Assembly (NCBI GenBank): GCA_039654915.1
Contig: CM077596.1
Coordinates: 57,844,501 to 57,908,500, forward strand
Direction: 5' to 3'
Length of the DNA: 64,000 nucleotides
Source of the DNA: Aquilaria yunnanensis
Lineage: Eukaryota > Streptophyta > Magnoliopsida > Malvales > Thymelaeaceae
The notes beneath the pieces were generated by a model, which was not told where the DNA came from, ran no database searches, and was given only the letters and a program-made list of their open reading frames with translations. The position numbers were made by a program, and so were the translations under genes. This document shows positions 13,670 to 23,846 of this stretch, in pieces; the first letter of the stretch is position 1, and each line of letters begins with the position of its first letter.

Positions 13670-14110
13670 CTTTACCAACTGCCAGTTACCAACGTGCAGC
13701 AGTTGGTAACCTGAATTTACCAACTGTTGCACGTTGGTAACTAGCAGTTGGTATTCGATACGTTGGAAAATTATTTACCAACGCGCAATCAATAACACGT
13801 TGGAAAATTCCAACGGATACACGTTGGTAAATTTCACGTTGGTAATTTACTAACGGTCATGCGCCAGGCTTGGTTTCCATCGCGTAGTTGTACTTACCAA
13901 CTGCTGAGCAGTTGGTAAGTTACCAACGGCTGAGCAGTTGGTAAGTTTTACCAACTGCTCTCAACAGTTGGTAACTTACTGCTGACAGTTGGTAGGTAAC
14001 TTACCAACTGCTACCAGTTGGTAACTTACCAACTTGTGGCAGTTGGTAATTTGACAGTTGGTAATTACCAACTTACAACAGTTGGTAAGGTAGTGGTTAT
14101 GAGGCCGTTG
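13670..14110. repeat. Left subterminal palindrome array of CACTA element 1
   Basis: More than fifteen copies of ACCAACTG or ACCAACG-type words alternate with their complements (CAGTTGGT, CGTTGGT), many forming perfect hairpins such as TTACCAACTGC..CAGTTGGTAA. In this superfamily such repeats bind the TnpA-type protein. The array reappears at the right end and in element 2. Confidence 0.85.
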
Positions 14111-14418
14111 ATAATTACGAACGCGCGCAAGTTGGTAAGTTCCCCGTTTGCACGTTCGTACTATACATTAAACGGTCCAGGGTTCGGTTTTAACGTATTT
14201 TTCACATTACCCAGGTATGCAAACGTAATTAAAATAAAATATTCTCAAATACAGCATAATTAAAACAACAACATATATGTCTGCAAGAAAGCATTCAACA
14301 TTCAATGGACAACACATAAGTTTTTTCAACTGAGTCTTAACTACGTCTAAAAATTATTATGTAAGGTCTCTAACACAAGAACTGGTGAATTACGCTGACC
14401 TGTTGTTGTCAACGCCCA

Positions 14419-15060
14419 TCATGGAGTCCCGACTATCTCCTCATCATCCGAGTCCGAGTCATCAGGATACTGTGAAACTGGTTGACCCGGCGGGCACGGA
14501 AGGTTTAGTGAACGACATATCATCTCCAGCTGAGCCCGGTTTGCCTCCAATGCGGCTCTCTGAGCCTCCATCTCTGCTCTCTGTCTCCTTTTAATTCTCT
14601 CGAGCTTTCTCTCGTACTGCGCATCCCTTCGCGCATTCTCCTCTGCCATCATCTTCTGTACTTGCTCGTTGAATTGCGGTGTCTGCGTGATGTCGATCGG
14701 CGGGATGGCACCTGGCTGTCGGCGTCCGGGTATAGCACACTGCTCAGATCCTAATCCAAATACACGGCCTCTTCTTCTACCGCCAGATGCCGTACTAATG
14801 ATTGCTAGTTCATCAATTGCCTCTATTCCATCCTCTTGTTGTGTTTGCTCCTCAATCTCCGCACTGATACGAGTCTACAGAAACATAATAAAATACATTT
14901 GAGTGTGTCATTATATGTTAAACATTGTAAGTTTCTTATCAATAATATGTGAACAAACAGTTATTATACTTACAGCAACTTCTTCACAGCGCTTACTAAC
15001 ATATTCCCCATTCTTCTTTTTATGTGTTGCTTGAAGGACTTTAAACAAGCCAGGGTCCTT
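14419..15060 (-). pseudogene. CACTA accessory transposase (Ptta/En/Spm, TnpA-like), 3' exons
   Basis: Two minus-strand exons can be read. The upstream one (about 15060 to 14974) encodes DPGLFKVLQATHKKKNGEYV followed by a Glu/Val/Ala end and a GTAAGT donor. The next starts after CTGTAG at 14874 and runs to a TGA near 14416. It includes GRRRGRVFGLGSEQ, a coiled-coil-like Arg/Glu/Gln-rich stretch (ENARRDAQYERKLERIKRRQ) and an acidic tail (SDSDDEE). The RRGRVFGLGSE signature and the C-terminal coiled coil are typical of the plant transposase proteins that accompany CACTA elements. The 5' exons are gone: upstream sequence is AT-rich and non-coding. It is therefore a 3' remnant. Confidence 0.8.
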
Positions 15061-15639
15061 TTATTAGTATCCTTATTATTAGTATTATAATAATTGTAAA
15101 TAATTATTAGTTTTATTTTAATCATTAGTATTATTATAATTATTATTATTTCTATTATTTGGAGGTAATATTATTATGAATATTATTTCAACTATCACTA
15201 ACCAAATATTTTAATTATTTTCTAACTTACTACTACCACAATCAAGTACTAATAATTATTATTATTACTATTATTATGTTTATATTATTGGGTACAATAA
15301 GTAATACAACGATAATTAGTATTATTATTATCATTACTGCTTTGTTTGTTATTTTATCCATACAGAAATTATCCCACAATCTAATTTTATCCAACAAAAT
15401 TACTAAGAAGAAAAACATTTTAATGACATCACTAAAATTACCCATAATCAAAAATAAATTAACACAACATAAATGGGAAAGACCGAACTAAATCACCAGA
15501 AAAATGTAGAATGAACAGTCATAATACTAAAATTTTAAGTACAACATTAATAAATAAATACATATTCTTTCCGAAAAAAAGAATTAATTCGGATAATTAA
15601 AAAATTTTAATAACTTACCTCAACCAACTTGCCATACTA

Positions 15640-16600
15640 TTTGAAATTAAAATAAATAATTTCACAGGTAAATATACAACCTAAATAATTAACTTCCAAC
15701 CAAATTATTTATTATCCACAAAGTATACAAACTAATGTTACAGAAATATTAAATATACTACCTAATCAATTAACTTGCAACTAATTTTTCACAATTTTTA
15801 ATTAAACTCAATATTTTGACATATACATATATTACCCACACATTTAACTTAAAAGTAATTATTTTCTATTTTTAATTTAATCCCAAAATTCAGAAAAAAG
15901 TAAGAAAATGAACATAAATGTTAAATTATAATGGGTCACCCAACTAGTTCAAATCCAACCATCAACAACAATACATCACCAATATTTCACAAATTTTACT
16001 ACAAAATACCATGAAATAATCTTCAAATTACCTATTTTTTTCCCACAATAAAAAAATTAAAAATACGTTGTACACAAACAAAAATTTAAGTGTAGATTAC
16101 TTACATAGTAATTTTACACAACAATTAAATAAACTACCTAATAAATTTACTTACAACATATTATTAACTTTTTTAAATTAAACTAAATAATTTCACACAT
16201 AAATATACAACATAAATAATTTACTTCCAAAGTACTTATTTATTATATCTAAATATAGAAACTAATTTTACACAAGTAATAAATATACCACCTAATCAAT
16301 TAACTACGTCAAAAATTTTTTCACTATTTTTAATTAAACTCAATATTTTCACATATACATATATAACCCACACATTTTAATTAAAAGTAAATATGTTCTA
16401 TTTTTTATTTAATCCGAAAATTCAGCAAAAACTAAAAAAGTGCACATAAATGTTAAATTATAATGGGTCACCGAAATAGTTCACATCCAACCATCAACAA
16501 CAATAAATCACAAATATTTCACAAAGTTTACTCCAAAATACAATGAAATAATCCAATATTAACTATTTTTCGGAAAATAAAAAACATTAAAAATACGTTC
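15640..16600. repeat. Tandem duplication of about 530 bp inside CACTA element 1
   Basis: Two diverged units (about 15640-16170 and 16171-16600) share the order aaataatttcaca, cctaatcaattaact, attaaactcaatatttt, aaatgttaaattataatggg and catccaaccatcaacaacaa. They have no coding potential. They occupy the place where 5' exons of the transposase would be expected. Confidence 0.75.
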
Positions 16601-16932
16601 TAAACCAAATTACCTCAAATCCGACTTCAGTTGCTTCAAATACCTCCAAATAGCTTCAAATCAGCTACAACAACGAAAATCAAAACCCATTATCAACAAA
16701 CAATCGAATCAAATTCGAAAAAAAAATTGAATAAATATTCAAACTAACCTACAGATTAACGAAATGAAGACCAGATCCACGTTTTGCTAAGCTCAATGAA
16801 GTAATTTCACCCCTTAATTTGTCAAACCAACGTGCTGTGTGTGCGTGTGGGAGTTTGGTACTCGGTTCGTGCGCAGACACAGGCGAAGAAGAAGAAAAAA
16901 CGAAGGAGAGAAGACGATGACGCTGGTTCCGC

Positions 16933-16961
<29 letters not shown>
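16933..16961 (+). repeat. Homopolymer run of 29 G
   Basis: An uninterrupted run of 29 G lies between gcc-rich sequence and the right subterminal array of CACTA element 1. This is unusual in an AT-rich window. The length may be unreliable because homopolymers assemble poorly. Confidence 0.9.
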
Positions 16962-16963
<2 letters not shown>

Positions 16964-17273
16964 TAAAAGCAAACTATTCAAAACGCACCGTATAAGTTAA
17001 AAATTTACCAACGGCTAAAGCCGTTGGTAAAGTTTCAAAAAAAAAAAAAAAAACCACCAACTGCTGGGAAGTTGGAAGTTTACCAACGGCTAAGCCCGTT
17101 GGTAATTACCAACGGTTTGAACGTTGGAAAAAAAAACTGTAACAATTTTTTTTTTAACCCTCACCAACGCGTGCACGTTTGAAAAAAATACCAACGGTTA
17201 TACGCGTTGGTAACAACCAACGGCTAAGCCGTTGGTAAAATGGCCGTTGGAAAATCAACCAATTTTAGTAGTG

Positions 17274-17949
17274 TGATCCTATTAATTTTATCTTGAAATT
17301 ACAAGTAAAACTCGTCTTAAGTTATTAAAATTTTTGAATTATATATACAGGAAAAAAATAATGTCATTTTTACATTTTTTTTGAATAATTAAATTTACAC
17401 ACAATTTGTTTTAATTTAAGTCAGCTTAATTCAAAATAACATATTTTTATTTTTATATTTTTTTATCTTGAAATTAGTTTTATTTGAAAGTCAATAATGT
17501 GTGTGTGTATGTGTGTGTATGTGTAATCAGCCATGGAATTTGTTTCTATAATTTTATTAATTCCTACAAATTTTTATTTTTTAATGCTTATACAAAGAAA
17601 AGTTTATGAAAATTTAATAATATCATAAAATGTTTACTTTCAATATGGGTTATTACACCTATAAAATATTAGCTTTGAAATGAAATTAGTTCCAAAAAAA
17701 ATGTTAAAATAAAAATACATAATTTTGAATTAAGTTAACCTAATACAAAATGATTTAGAATTTAAATGTCTCTCATGCTGGAATTTGAAAGGGGAATTTT
17801 GTGATTTATTTGCCTTTCTTATTCTTTAATGGGTCTCATTACCAAAGGGAATTATTTCTTTCCAAACAACTAAGGTAGTCTCCATCCGCGAATTTTACCA
17901 AGGGTAAAATTTTATATTAAGCATACTAATTATTTTTATTTTTCCAAAA
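17274..17949. other. Flank between CACTA element 1 and the F-box relic
   Basis: AT-rich DNA. The parts at 17279-17390 and 17757-17825 match 51778-51890 and 51961-52040 beside the intact F-box gene. There is a TG-rich run at 17498-17525. From 17826 to 17949 the sequence no longer matches copy B, so the promoter and the start of the F-box gene have been replaced. Confidence 0.6.
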
Positions 17950-18789
17950 GAAGAGCGTCCAAATCCGGTTCAGAATGGCCAAATCTTCCGGCCAATGTTC
18001 TTCAACTCATCGCCGAGCAGTATTTGGATATCTTCGATGCTCATAGCCTCACCGCCGTTTGCAAGGACTGGAACCTCCAATCCAGCAGTCTCCTGCACCC
18101 GCCTGAGCCTGAGCCCCCATGGCTGCTGACCCAAGACCTGAGCAAGCTCTACCAGTCACGTTACGTGAGCAACAAGCTACTTTCTCCTGCAGTCCTGAGT
18201 CTCCCGAATGCGTCGTCTTTTGGGTGAACTGCGAACCTGGCAGCGTAGTTCTTCTGATCCGGACATGTCGCCCGGGCGATCGTAAATGGAAGAAGCGCGT
18301 GTGTGTTCGTTTGCGGATTCCGGCAAGACAAGGACACCTGGACCAGGCTGCAAGGCATTGTCTATATGGAACAATTCCTGGAACTTGCTGATAGATGCAG
18401 AGGAGATGTTTGTCATGCTAGACGGTGACCGCTTGCTGGAATCTGGTGGAGAGCTTCTGCGGGTCCGCGGATTCCGTGATACAAACGGTGGGGCGAGGAT
18501 TTTCAAGTTCGATCCATGCCAGGTTGATTGGTTGGAACAAGACAGGTTGGGTGACCGTGTTCTGTTTCTTGGTGGTTGTGGTTTGTCTATCTCAGTGGCA
18601 GCGACAGGGCGTATGACGGCATTGGCTGGGAGGATTTATGTGCAAGGATCCGACGACCTCAAGTGCATAGAGGGAGATAGGAATAGCATCAAAAAAATCT
18701 GTTCTGATCATATCTCTTTGGGAGCGAGGTTTCCGAAGGCTGTCAGATCTGGGGCATGTGGGTTATGCCCCCATATGCCAAGTAGCTAA
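17950..18789 (+). pseudogene. F-box/DUF295 gene relic (copy A)
   Basis: This is the duplicate of the intact gene at 52195-53361. It starts at the codons for RASKSGSEWPNLPA, so the ATG and about 22 N-terminal codons are missing. The F-box segment is nearly identical to copy B. A deletion of about 206 bp (matching 52483-52688) joins VSNK to sequence that encodes TFSCSPESPEC in copy B, out of frame. A second deletion removes about 63 bp after the VYMEQ region, and smaller indels follow. The remaining fragments are spread over three frames (for example 18286-18789). The 3' end with the MPP motif and the downstream gaattccatgtac is preserved. No working product is expected. Confidence 0.9.
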
Positions 18790-19557
18790 GAATTGAATTC
18801 CATGTACAATCATGTACAAGAAGAAGCTTGCTTGCAGTTAAACATGCAAGTCTTCCTTATGTTACAAGAAATAGAACGAACTCAAAATTTAAGGTAGGTC
18901 ATATAAAACCTGCATCGCTTTCCCTCTAACTAGATTCGAATTTGCATTTGAGGTCATAAAACTGCAAATTTCACTACAAATGTGCTAACAAATGTCAAAC
19001 AACATTAAAACTTAACCAATTCATCCAAAGTCAAATTAAAGCACACTTCAATGTCAATTTTTACCTCTCTTTTTGTATTTAACTTTATTTGTTTTTTTCC
19101 CCTAGTTTTATTCCTTGTTATTTTTTTAATTTGTCTACCTTTTATTTTTAGTTTTATTTCATCTTTTACTTTTATATAATCCTATTTTTTTTCAAGAATT
19201 TATCTAATTTTTCAACTAGTAAAAAAATAAATACTAGTTGAGAGAAAAAAATAAACAATTACTGATAAAAGAATACTTAATTCCTCTAAAGGAAAAAAAA
19301 ATAAATACAAATAAAGGACAACTAATTTCTCTAAAAAACTAACAGCTACTCATAAAACAATATATAGATAAAAATAAAAAAAATAAAAATAAATAGTTTA
19401 TAAAAAACACATGTAACTTATAGAAAAATAATAACTTTAGTCAAAAGAATAAATAACAATTTTTTATAAAAATTAAATAACTAACAGTAAAAGAACATAA
19501 AAAAAAAACAAACATAAATAAATAGTTTATAACATATATAGTGTCATTAGTCAGTTC

Positions 19558-20340
19558 TTTTTTGCTATTTTATGGTTTAAGCTAAAAAAAATAAGTGTGT
19601 CAAATTCTATTTATTTGGCATCTAGAATAGTCTTCATAATTATTTTAATGGTTTGTATCCTTTAATTTGGGATGCAAATGTTGAATTGACAGTGCTTTTT
19701 TTTATTCTATTTTTAATTTTTTTTTCTATTTAGAGTTTCCATTGAAAAAAATAGATAAATATTTTTTTTGGAATCTAAAATAGCATCAATAATTATTTCA
19801 AGAGTTCAGATGCTTTAATTTGGGATTGGCATGTTTGATTGTTTTTTTTATTTTCATTTTCGTTTTTAGTTTTCTTGATATTTAATGATTTAAGTTGAAA
19901 AATAGATAAATGTGTCAAATTCTATTGCATTGGAGTTTAGAATAGTTTGCATAATGATTTGAAGAGATTAGATGCCTTAATTTGGGATGGGCATGTTGAA
20001 TTGGTAATTTATTTTATTTTTCATTCTATTGTTTTATTTTTTTTTGCTATTTTATGGTTTACATTGAAAACAGATAAGTGTCTCAAATTTTATTTCTTTG
20101 GTGTCTGGAATAATTATTTTAAGGGATTTGATGCTTTAATTTTGGATTGGCATGACTTGGTAGTTTTTCATTCTACTTTTTATTTTTTCTTTTTTTCCTA
20201 TTTAAGGTTTTAAGTTGAAAAAAATAGACAAGTGTGTCAAATTATTTTTTTTACCATCTAAAATACTTTTCATAATTATTTAAAGAGATTAAATACTTAT
20301 ATTTTAAGGTTTTTTTTTTTACTATTTGAGGTGTTATGTG
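19558..20340 (+). repeat. Five-unit tandem array of about 150 bp
   Basis: Five diverged units begin near 19558, 19712, 19860, 20030 and 20180. Each runs: T-rich tract, tatttaaggttttaagttgaaaa, atagataagtgtgtcaaatt, a tt-rich spacer, ctagaatag..cataattattt, then gatgctttaatttgggattg and gcatgttgaattg. The array begins exactly where similarity between duplication copies A and B stops. There is no reading frame across it. Confidence 0.75.
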
Positions 20341-20609
20341 TTCTAACTTTACGTTTGGGGGATCTAGTGCCCTATTTTGCTCACATTTAGGGGCTAATGT
20401 TAGATTTTCCCTATCAAATTTCCATTAACACCAACGCATATATATAATTAATGGAATGATGGAGCATTTTTGCTATAAAGATTATTTTAATCATATTTTT
20501 GCAACATTTAATAACAATTTGGGGATAAATATGTGAAATGAGGTATATTTTAAAGGCGGATTGTGCAATTTATTCCTATTTTAACAATCGGCTTTTCATT
20601 TTAGTATAT

Positions 20610-21970
20610 TTTATTATATGCATTTTTTTTTATATGAAATGCATCGGATGAAAGATCATTAAGGCATAATATCCTTGGCAATTAATAATGGCCGACAACT
20701 GAGACGACATAACATCTATCCAAAGAGTGAAATCATCAAATGAAAGAGCTAAATGAGCTAAGTGATGTGCAACCTCATTCGACTCTTAAAATGCATGGAG
20801 AACTTGCCACGCATCCAACTTTGGCAGTCGACCTCGAGTCTGCCCATTGCACTCAGAAGCTTCGAACCATCCTTTTGCATTAGCCAGAATTGCTTATACT
20901 ACCTCCTTTGCATCTATCTCCACCAATTGCCAAGATAATAATCCAAAGTCCTTAGCTAACTTCAAACCTTCAAGGCAAGCCAGATTCTCCCTAAAGAAGA
21001 CATCCACCAAGCCCTCTTTTTTGCGTTGTTAAAGCAGCAATGGCTCCTCCATTTTCGTCTCAAATTATAGCACCTATACCCAGCTCCCATGGCAACATCC
21101 AAAATTAACTTAAACCGGCCCACTGAAGCATCACCCACCCCCTCAACCTTTGAGGAATAGTGCAGGTGCTATTCTAGACAGTTAAACCATTTACCAGCTT
21201 TTGACACTCTAATTTAATTGAGGCATCCATTGATAGGCAATTTGCACCATGCACAACCAAATTCTAACTACGCCACAAAATCAATGCCACCACAGTGAAA
21301 CACCTCCATTCCTCTGTCGACAGTTCCTCCATAACATTTAGTAGCCACTCTCGAACTCATGCTCCTCCCAGCTCATCAGCCACAAAAAATAAACGTCTAA
21401 CTGCCCACAATAATATCAAATAGGGACAATCAGGAAAAATATGAAGGGTAGTTTCTATAGGCTCGAGGCTAAGGGAACACTTAATAACCTATATAATCTT
21501 TTGAAAGGCAAGGTTATCATGAGAAGGCATACTATTATGACCGGCCTACCAAATAAATTTTTTATGTTTGCTTGGAGCCTTGTACGTCCAAATTCCCTCA
21601 GCTGAATTCATAGTCATCATCTTCATATAAACAAAATGCCCACTTCGAATCGAGTACTTGCCATTGTTATTGAAATGCCCAAGGAGGGTATCATCTGTTG
21701 CCTCACTAGACAATGGAATTTTACGAATAATCTCAGCATTATTCGGGTGGAACGCCTGTCGGATCAAAGGGAGATTATAGGTCCTAAGATTGCCAAAAAT
21801 GAGCTGATCCACTGTAGCTTCAGAGCTTATACCAAAAGGAGGAGTTGATGGTCTTAGCGACTCCATTCCCGAGAGCCATCGATCCTCACAAATTTTCACC
21901 TTCGTTCCTAAACCAATCCGCCATCTTGTGTCCTTTAATAGTACCTTCAGCCCTTCGAGCACTTAAAAGA
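20610..21970 (-). pseudogene. LINE, 5'-truncated (zf-RVT and RNase H part)
   Basis: Minus strand. The frame at 21962-21546 encodes a plant LINE segment with WRIGLGTKVKICEDRWL, followed by the zf-RVT-type region ending GIWTYKAPSKHKKFIW. Further on, in broken frames at about 21130-20660, lie an RNase H-like stretch (ENLACLEGLKLAKDFG, then LVEIDAKEV) and a C-terminal SNEVAHHLAHLAL motif as in RNase H of plant L1-like elements. The 3' end meets a T run at about 20622-20629, which is the poly(A) tail on the minus strand. Several stops and shifts break it, and endonuclease and reverse transcriptase are absent. A (TAA)n microsatellite lies just upstream at about 22037-22062. Confidence 0.75.
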
Positions 21971-22059
21971 TGAGTTATGTTTGTCTTGTGCTTCTTCTGT
22001 AATCAATCTCTAACCTTACTTTGTTAGCATCGGCATAATAATAATAATAATAATAATAT

Positions 22060-23556
22060 GGTTGTGGTTGATACAATATAATACATAATATGTAATGTTT
22101 ATTTATTTATATATTCTAACAACATGTATTTCATAAAATTAACTACATTAATCAAAAGCTAGGTGAAATACAAAGTTAATACAACAAATTCATCCTTGAA
22201 ATAATATCCTTTGGCCTAGATAAAGTATTCAACAACCATATGGCTTACAACCTTTTTGTCTGCCAAAATAAAAAACAAAATTTGTGACGTTTCAAACCTA
22301 GCTAGCACTAGAAATAAGAAGTTGTCGCACCCTCTACAACAATTGTACTCCTGATTTCTAGAGAAACAACATAGGGATCTCAGCATGTAAGTAGTGAACC
22401 ACTATTCTCCATCCACACACTACAGCAATTTTAGTAAGGGCAGCATAATATCAACATCAAACTACAACTCTTTAGTTATACTCTGCAAATAAAAAATAAG
22501 AAGCATAAAGGCATTTAGATTGAACAAGAAACATAGGCAGCATATATACTAAGATGCTCTGCACAATTTCAAATACTGTAGTATTGAAGTTCTGCATACC
22601 TTGAATTTGTAGTTTTGAAACCAAACAAATAGAAATGTCAATAGGATACCAACAACAAACCACAAATCTCTAGTTCTACCCTGCAAATAGAAGGCAAAAG
22701 AAGCGTAAAAGAACATAAATTGAATAAGAAACATAAACAAAAAATTAAGAAGCTCTGTAAATTTTCAAAGACTACAGTTTTGAAGCTCCACAGAAACATA
22801 AACAGACATGGGACAAGAAAATACAAGCTATTTAGAAAAATTAGCATAGCCTTGCAAGCATTTAGTCATCCTAAAATACACCAACCAATCAAAGTGTAGA
22901 TATTTCAGACTGCTCAATTTTTTTTTTTCTAAAATGGATTACTAATTTCTAAATAGCTATACTAGTTAGATTGTTGATACTGATTAAAATTACTAGAGAA
23001 CAAAACAAATATAAATTTCAATACATATCTTTGACAAAAACTCTTTGTCAATTCAAGAATATGATCCCATGCTTAAACCAAGATAAGAAGAATATTTCTT
23101 AGGAAAAAATTAACCGTGGTCTCCAGGGATGAGAAAACGTTGATGAGGCCCATCATACTGGAAGCTACAAGGCATACTCAAAAGGAGAAAAAAAGATGCC
23201 TTTCATATGTTAATGCTGATGAATTAGGATATCTAGGTCTGACCACAAATGCAAAAAATAGATGAATTAAAATATTCTCATTTATTAAACAAAGGCCCAT
23301 ACAGATTATAATCCCAATCTTTTATAACCGGCCCCTCAAGTACCCTTTTTATATCCATTGAACACCTTTTAGAGTTTGACAGTAATAACACTTCAAACAA
23401 AACTTAAAATCAACAAGTATTGCGCACTTGTATCACACAGAGATTTCTTCAAGTAATCATATAAAAAATGAAGATGTACAAAAATTATAATAATAACCCA
23501 CAAAATATGATGGATTTCCACCATCACCAGTATCAGCCATAAATTGATCATAGAGA
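22060..23556. other. AT-rich DNA with a diverged tandem duplication
   Basis: No confident gene. Segments at about 22456-22600 and 22650-22797 are diverged direct copies (shared: ctctagttataccctgcaaata, gaagcataaa, ttgaataagaaacata, tttgaagctc). The right end (23380-23556), read on the minus strand, may be exonic (see the entry at 23393-28760). Confidence 0.5.
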
Positions 23557-23561
23557 TAGAG

Positions 23562-23789
23562 TGTTGAACAGGAGTGGATTGATTCAACACTTATGGATAA
23601 CTTCTGTTTCAAGTTTCCTATCTTTTCGGTTTCAGTTCCTGATATCTTGCTTTGTTTACGTTAAGGTTGTTAGTCTAGTTTGTTATGCTTCTGTAAACGC
23701 CTCCATAAAAGGCAAACTATCAGATTAATAAGATGCACAAGTTCATCCAATTGTTCTATGCTCAATTCTGCTCTTCTTAAGATCCATCA
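23562..23789 (+). repeat. Left LTR of copia A
   Basis: 228 bp, TG..CA termini. It matches the right LTR except for a few substitutions (for example gtggattg versus gtggactg, and ttcatcca versus ttcaccca). Confidence 0.97.
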
Positions 23790-23846
23790 TTTGGTATCAG
23801 AGCCAGGTTGGGCTAGAACATTAGTGAACTATACCTTCAAGATACA

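Larger units (their letters stand above)
13652..17273 (-). mobile_element. CACTA (En/Spm) element 1, transposase remnants
   Basis: The left end is CACTACTACAAG and the right end is TTTTAGTAGTG, giving inverted CACTACTA termini. Both subterminal regions (13670-14110 and 16995-17255) are packed with ACCAAC..GTTGGT palindromes, the binding-site pattern of CACTA elements. Minus-strand exons of the accessory transposase protein lie at 14419-15060. The flanks are actcc and tgatcc, so the 3-bp duplication (tcc) is only seen if the right end is set 3 bp outward. The catalytic transposase gene is missing, so this copy is non-autonomous. The interior includes a tandem duplication of about 530 bp and a 29-G run. 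Confidence 0.85.
12470..19555 (+). repeat. Segmental duplication, copy A
   Basis: Blocks in this interval match 44620-53715 in the same order and orientation: the T-rich then A-rich tract (12620-13400 with 44620-45065 and 47155-47430), the ctaaccacnccacnaaa stretch (13450 with 47480), sequence just right of the CACTA elements (17279-17390 with 51778-51890), the F-box gene (17950-18789 with 52257-53361) and the AT-rich tail (19440-19555 with 53600-53715). Copy A has lost parts of the F-box gene. The copies also differ by several insertions, described separately. Confidence 0.8.

Noticed and set aside
18119..18506. Antisense frames over the F-box relic
   Set aside because: They mirror the plus-strand F-box sequence, which aligns to the intact copy.
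22021..22062. (TAA)n tract as a possible LINE tail
   Set aside because: It lies at the 5' side of the minus-strand LINE, so it cannot be its poly(A) tail. Treated as a microsatellite.
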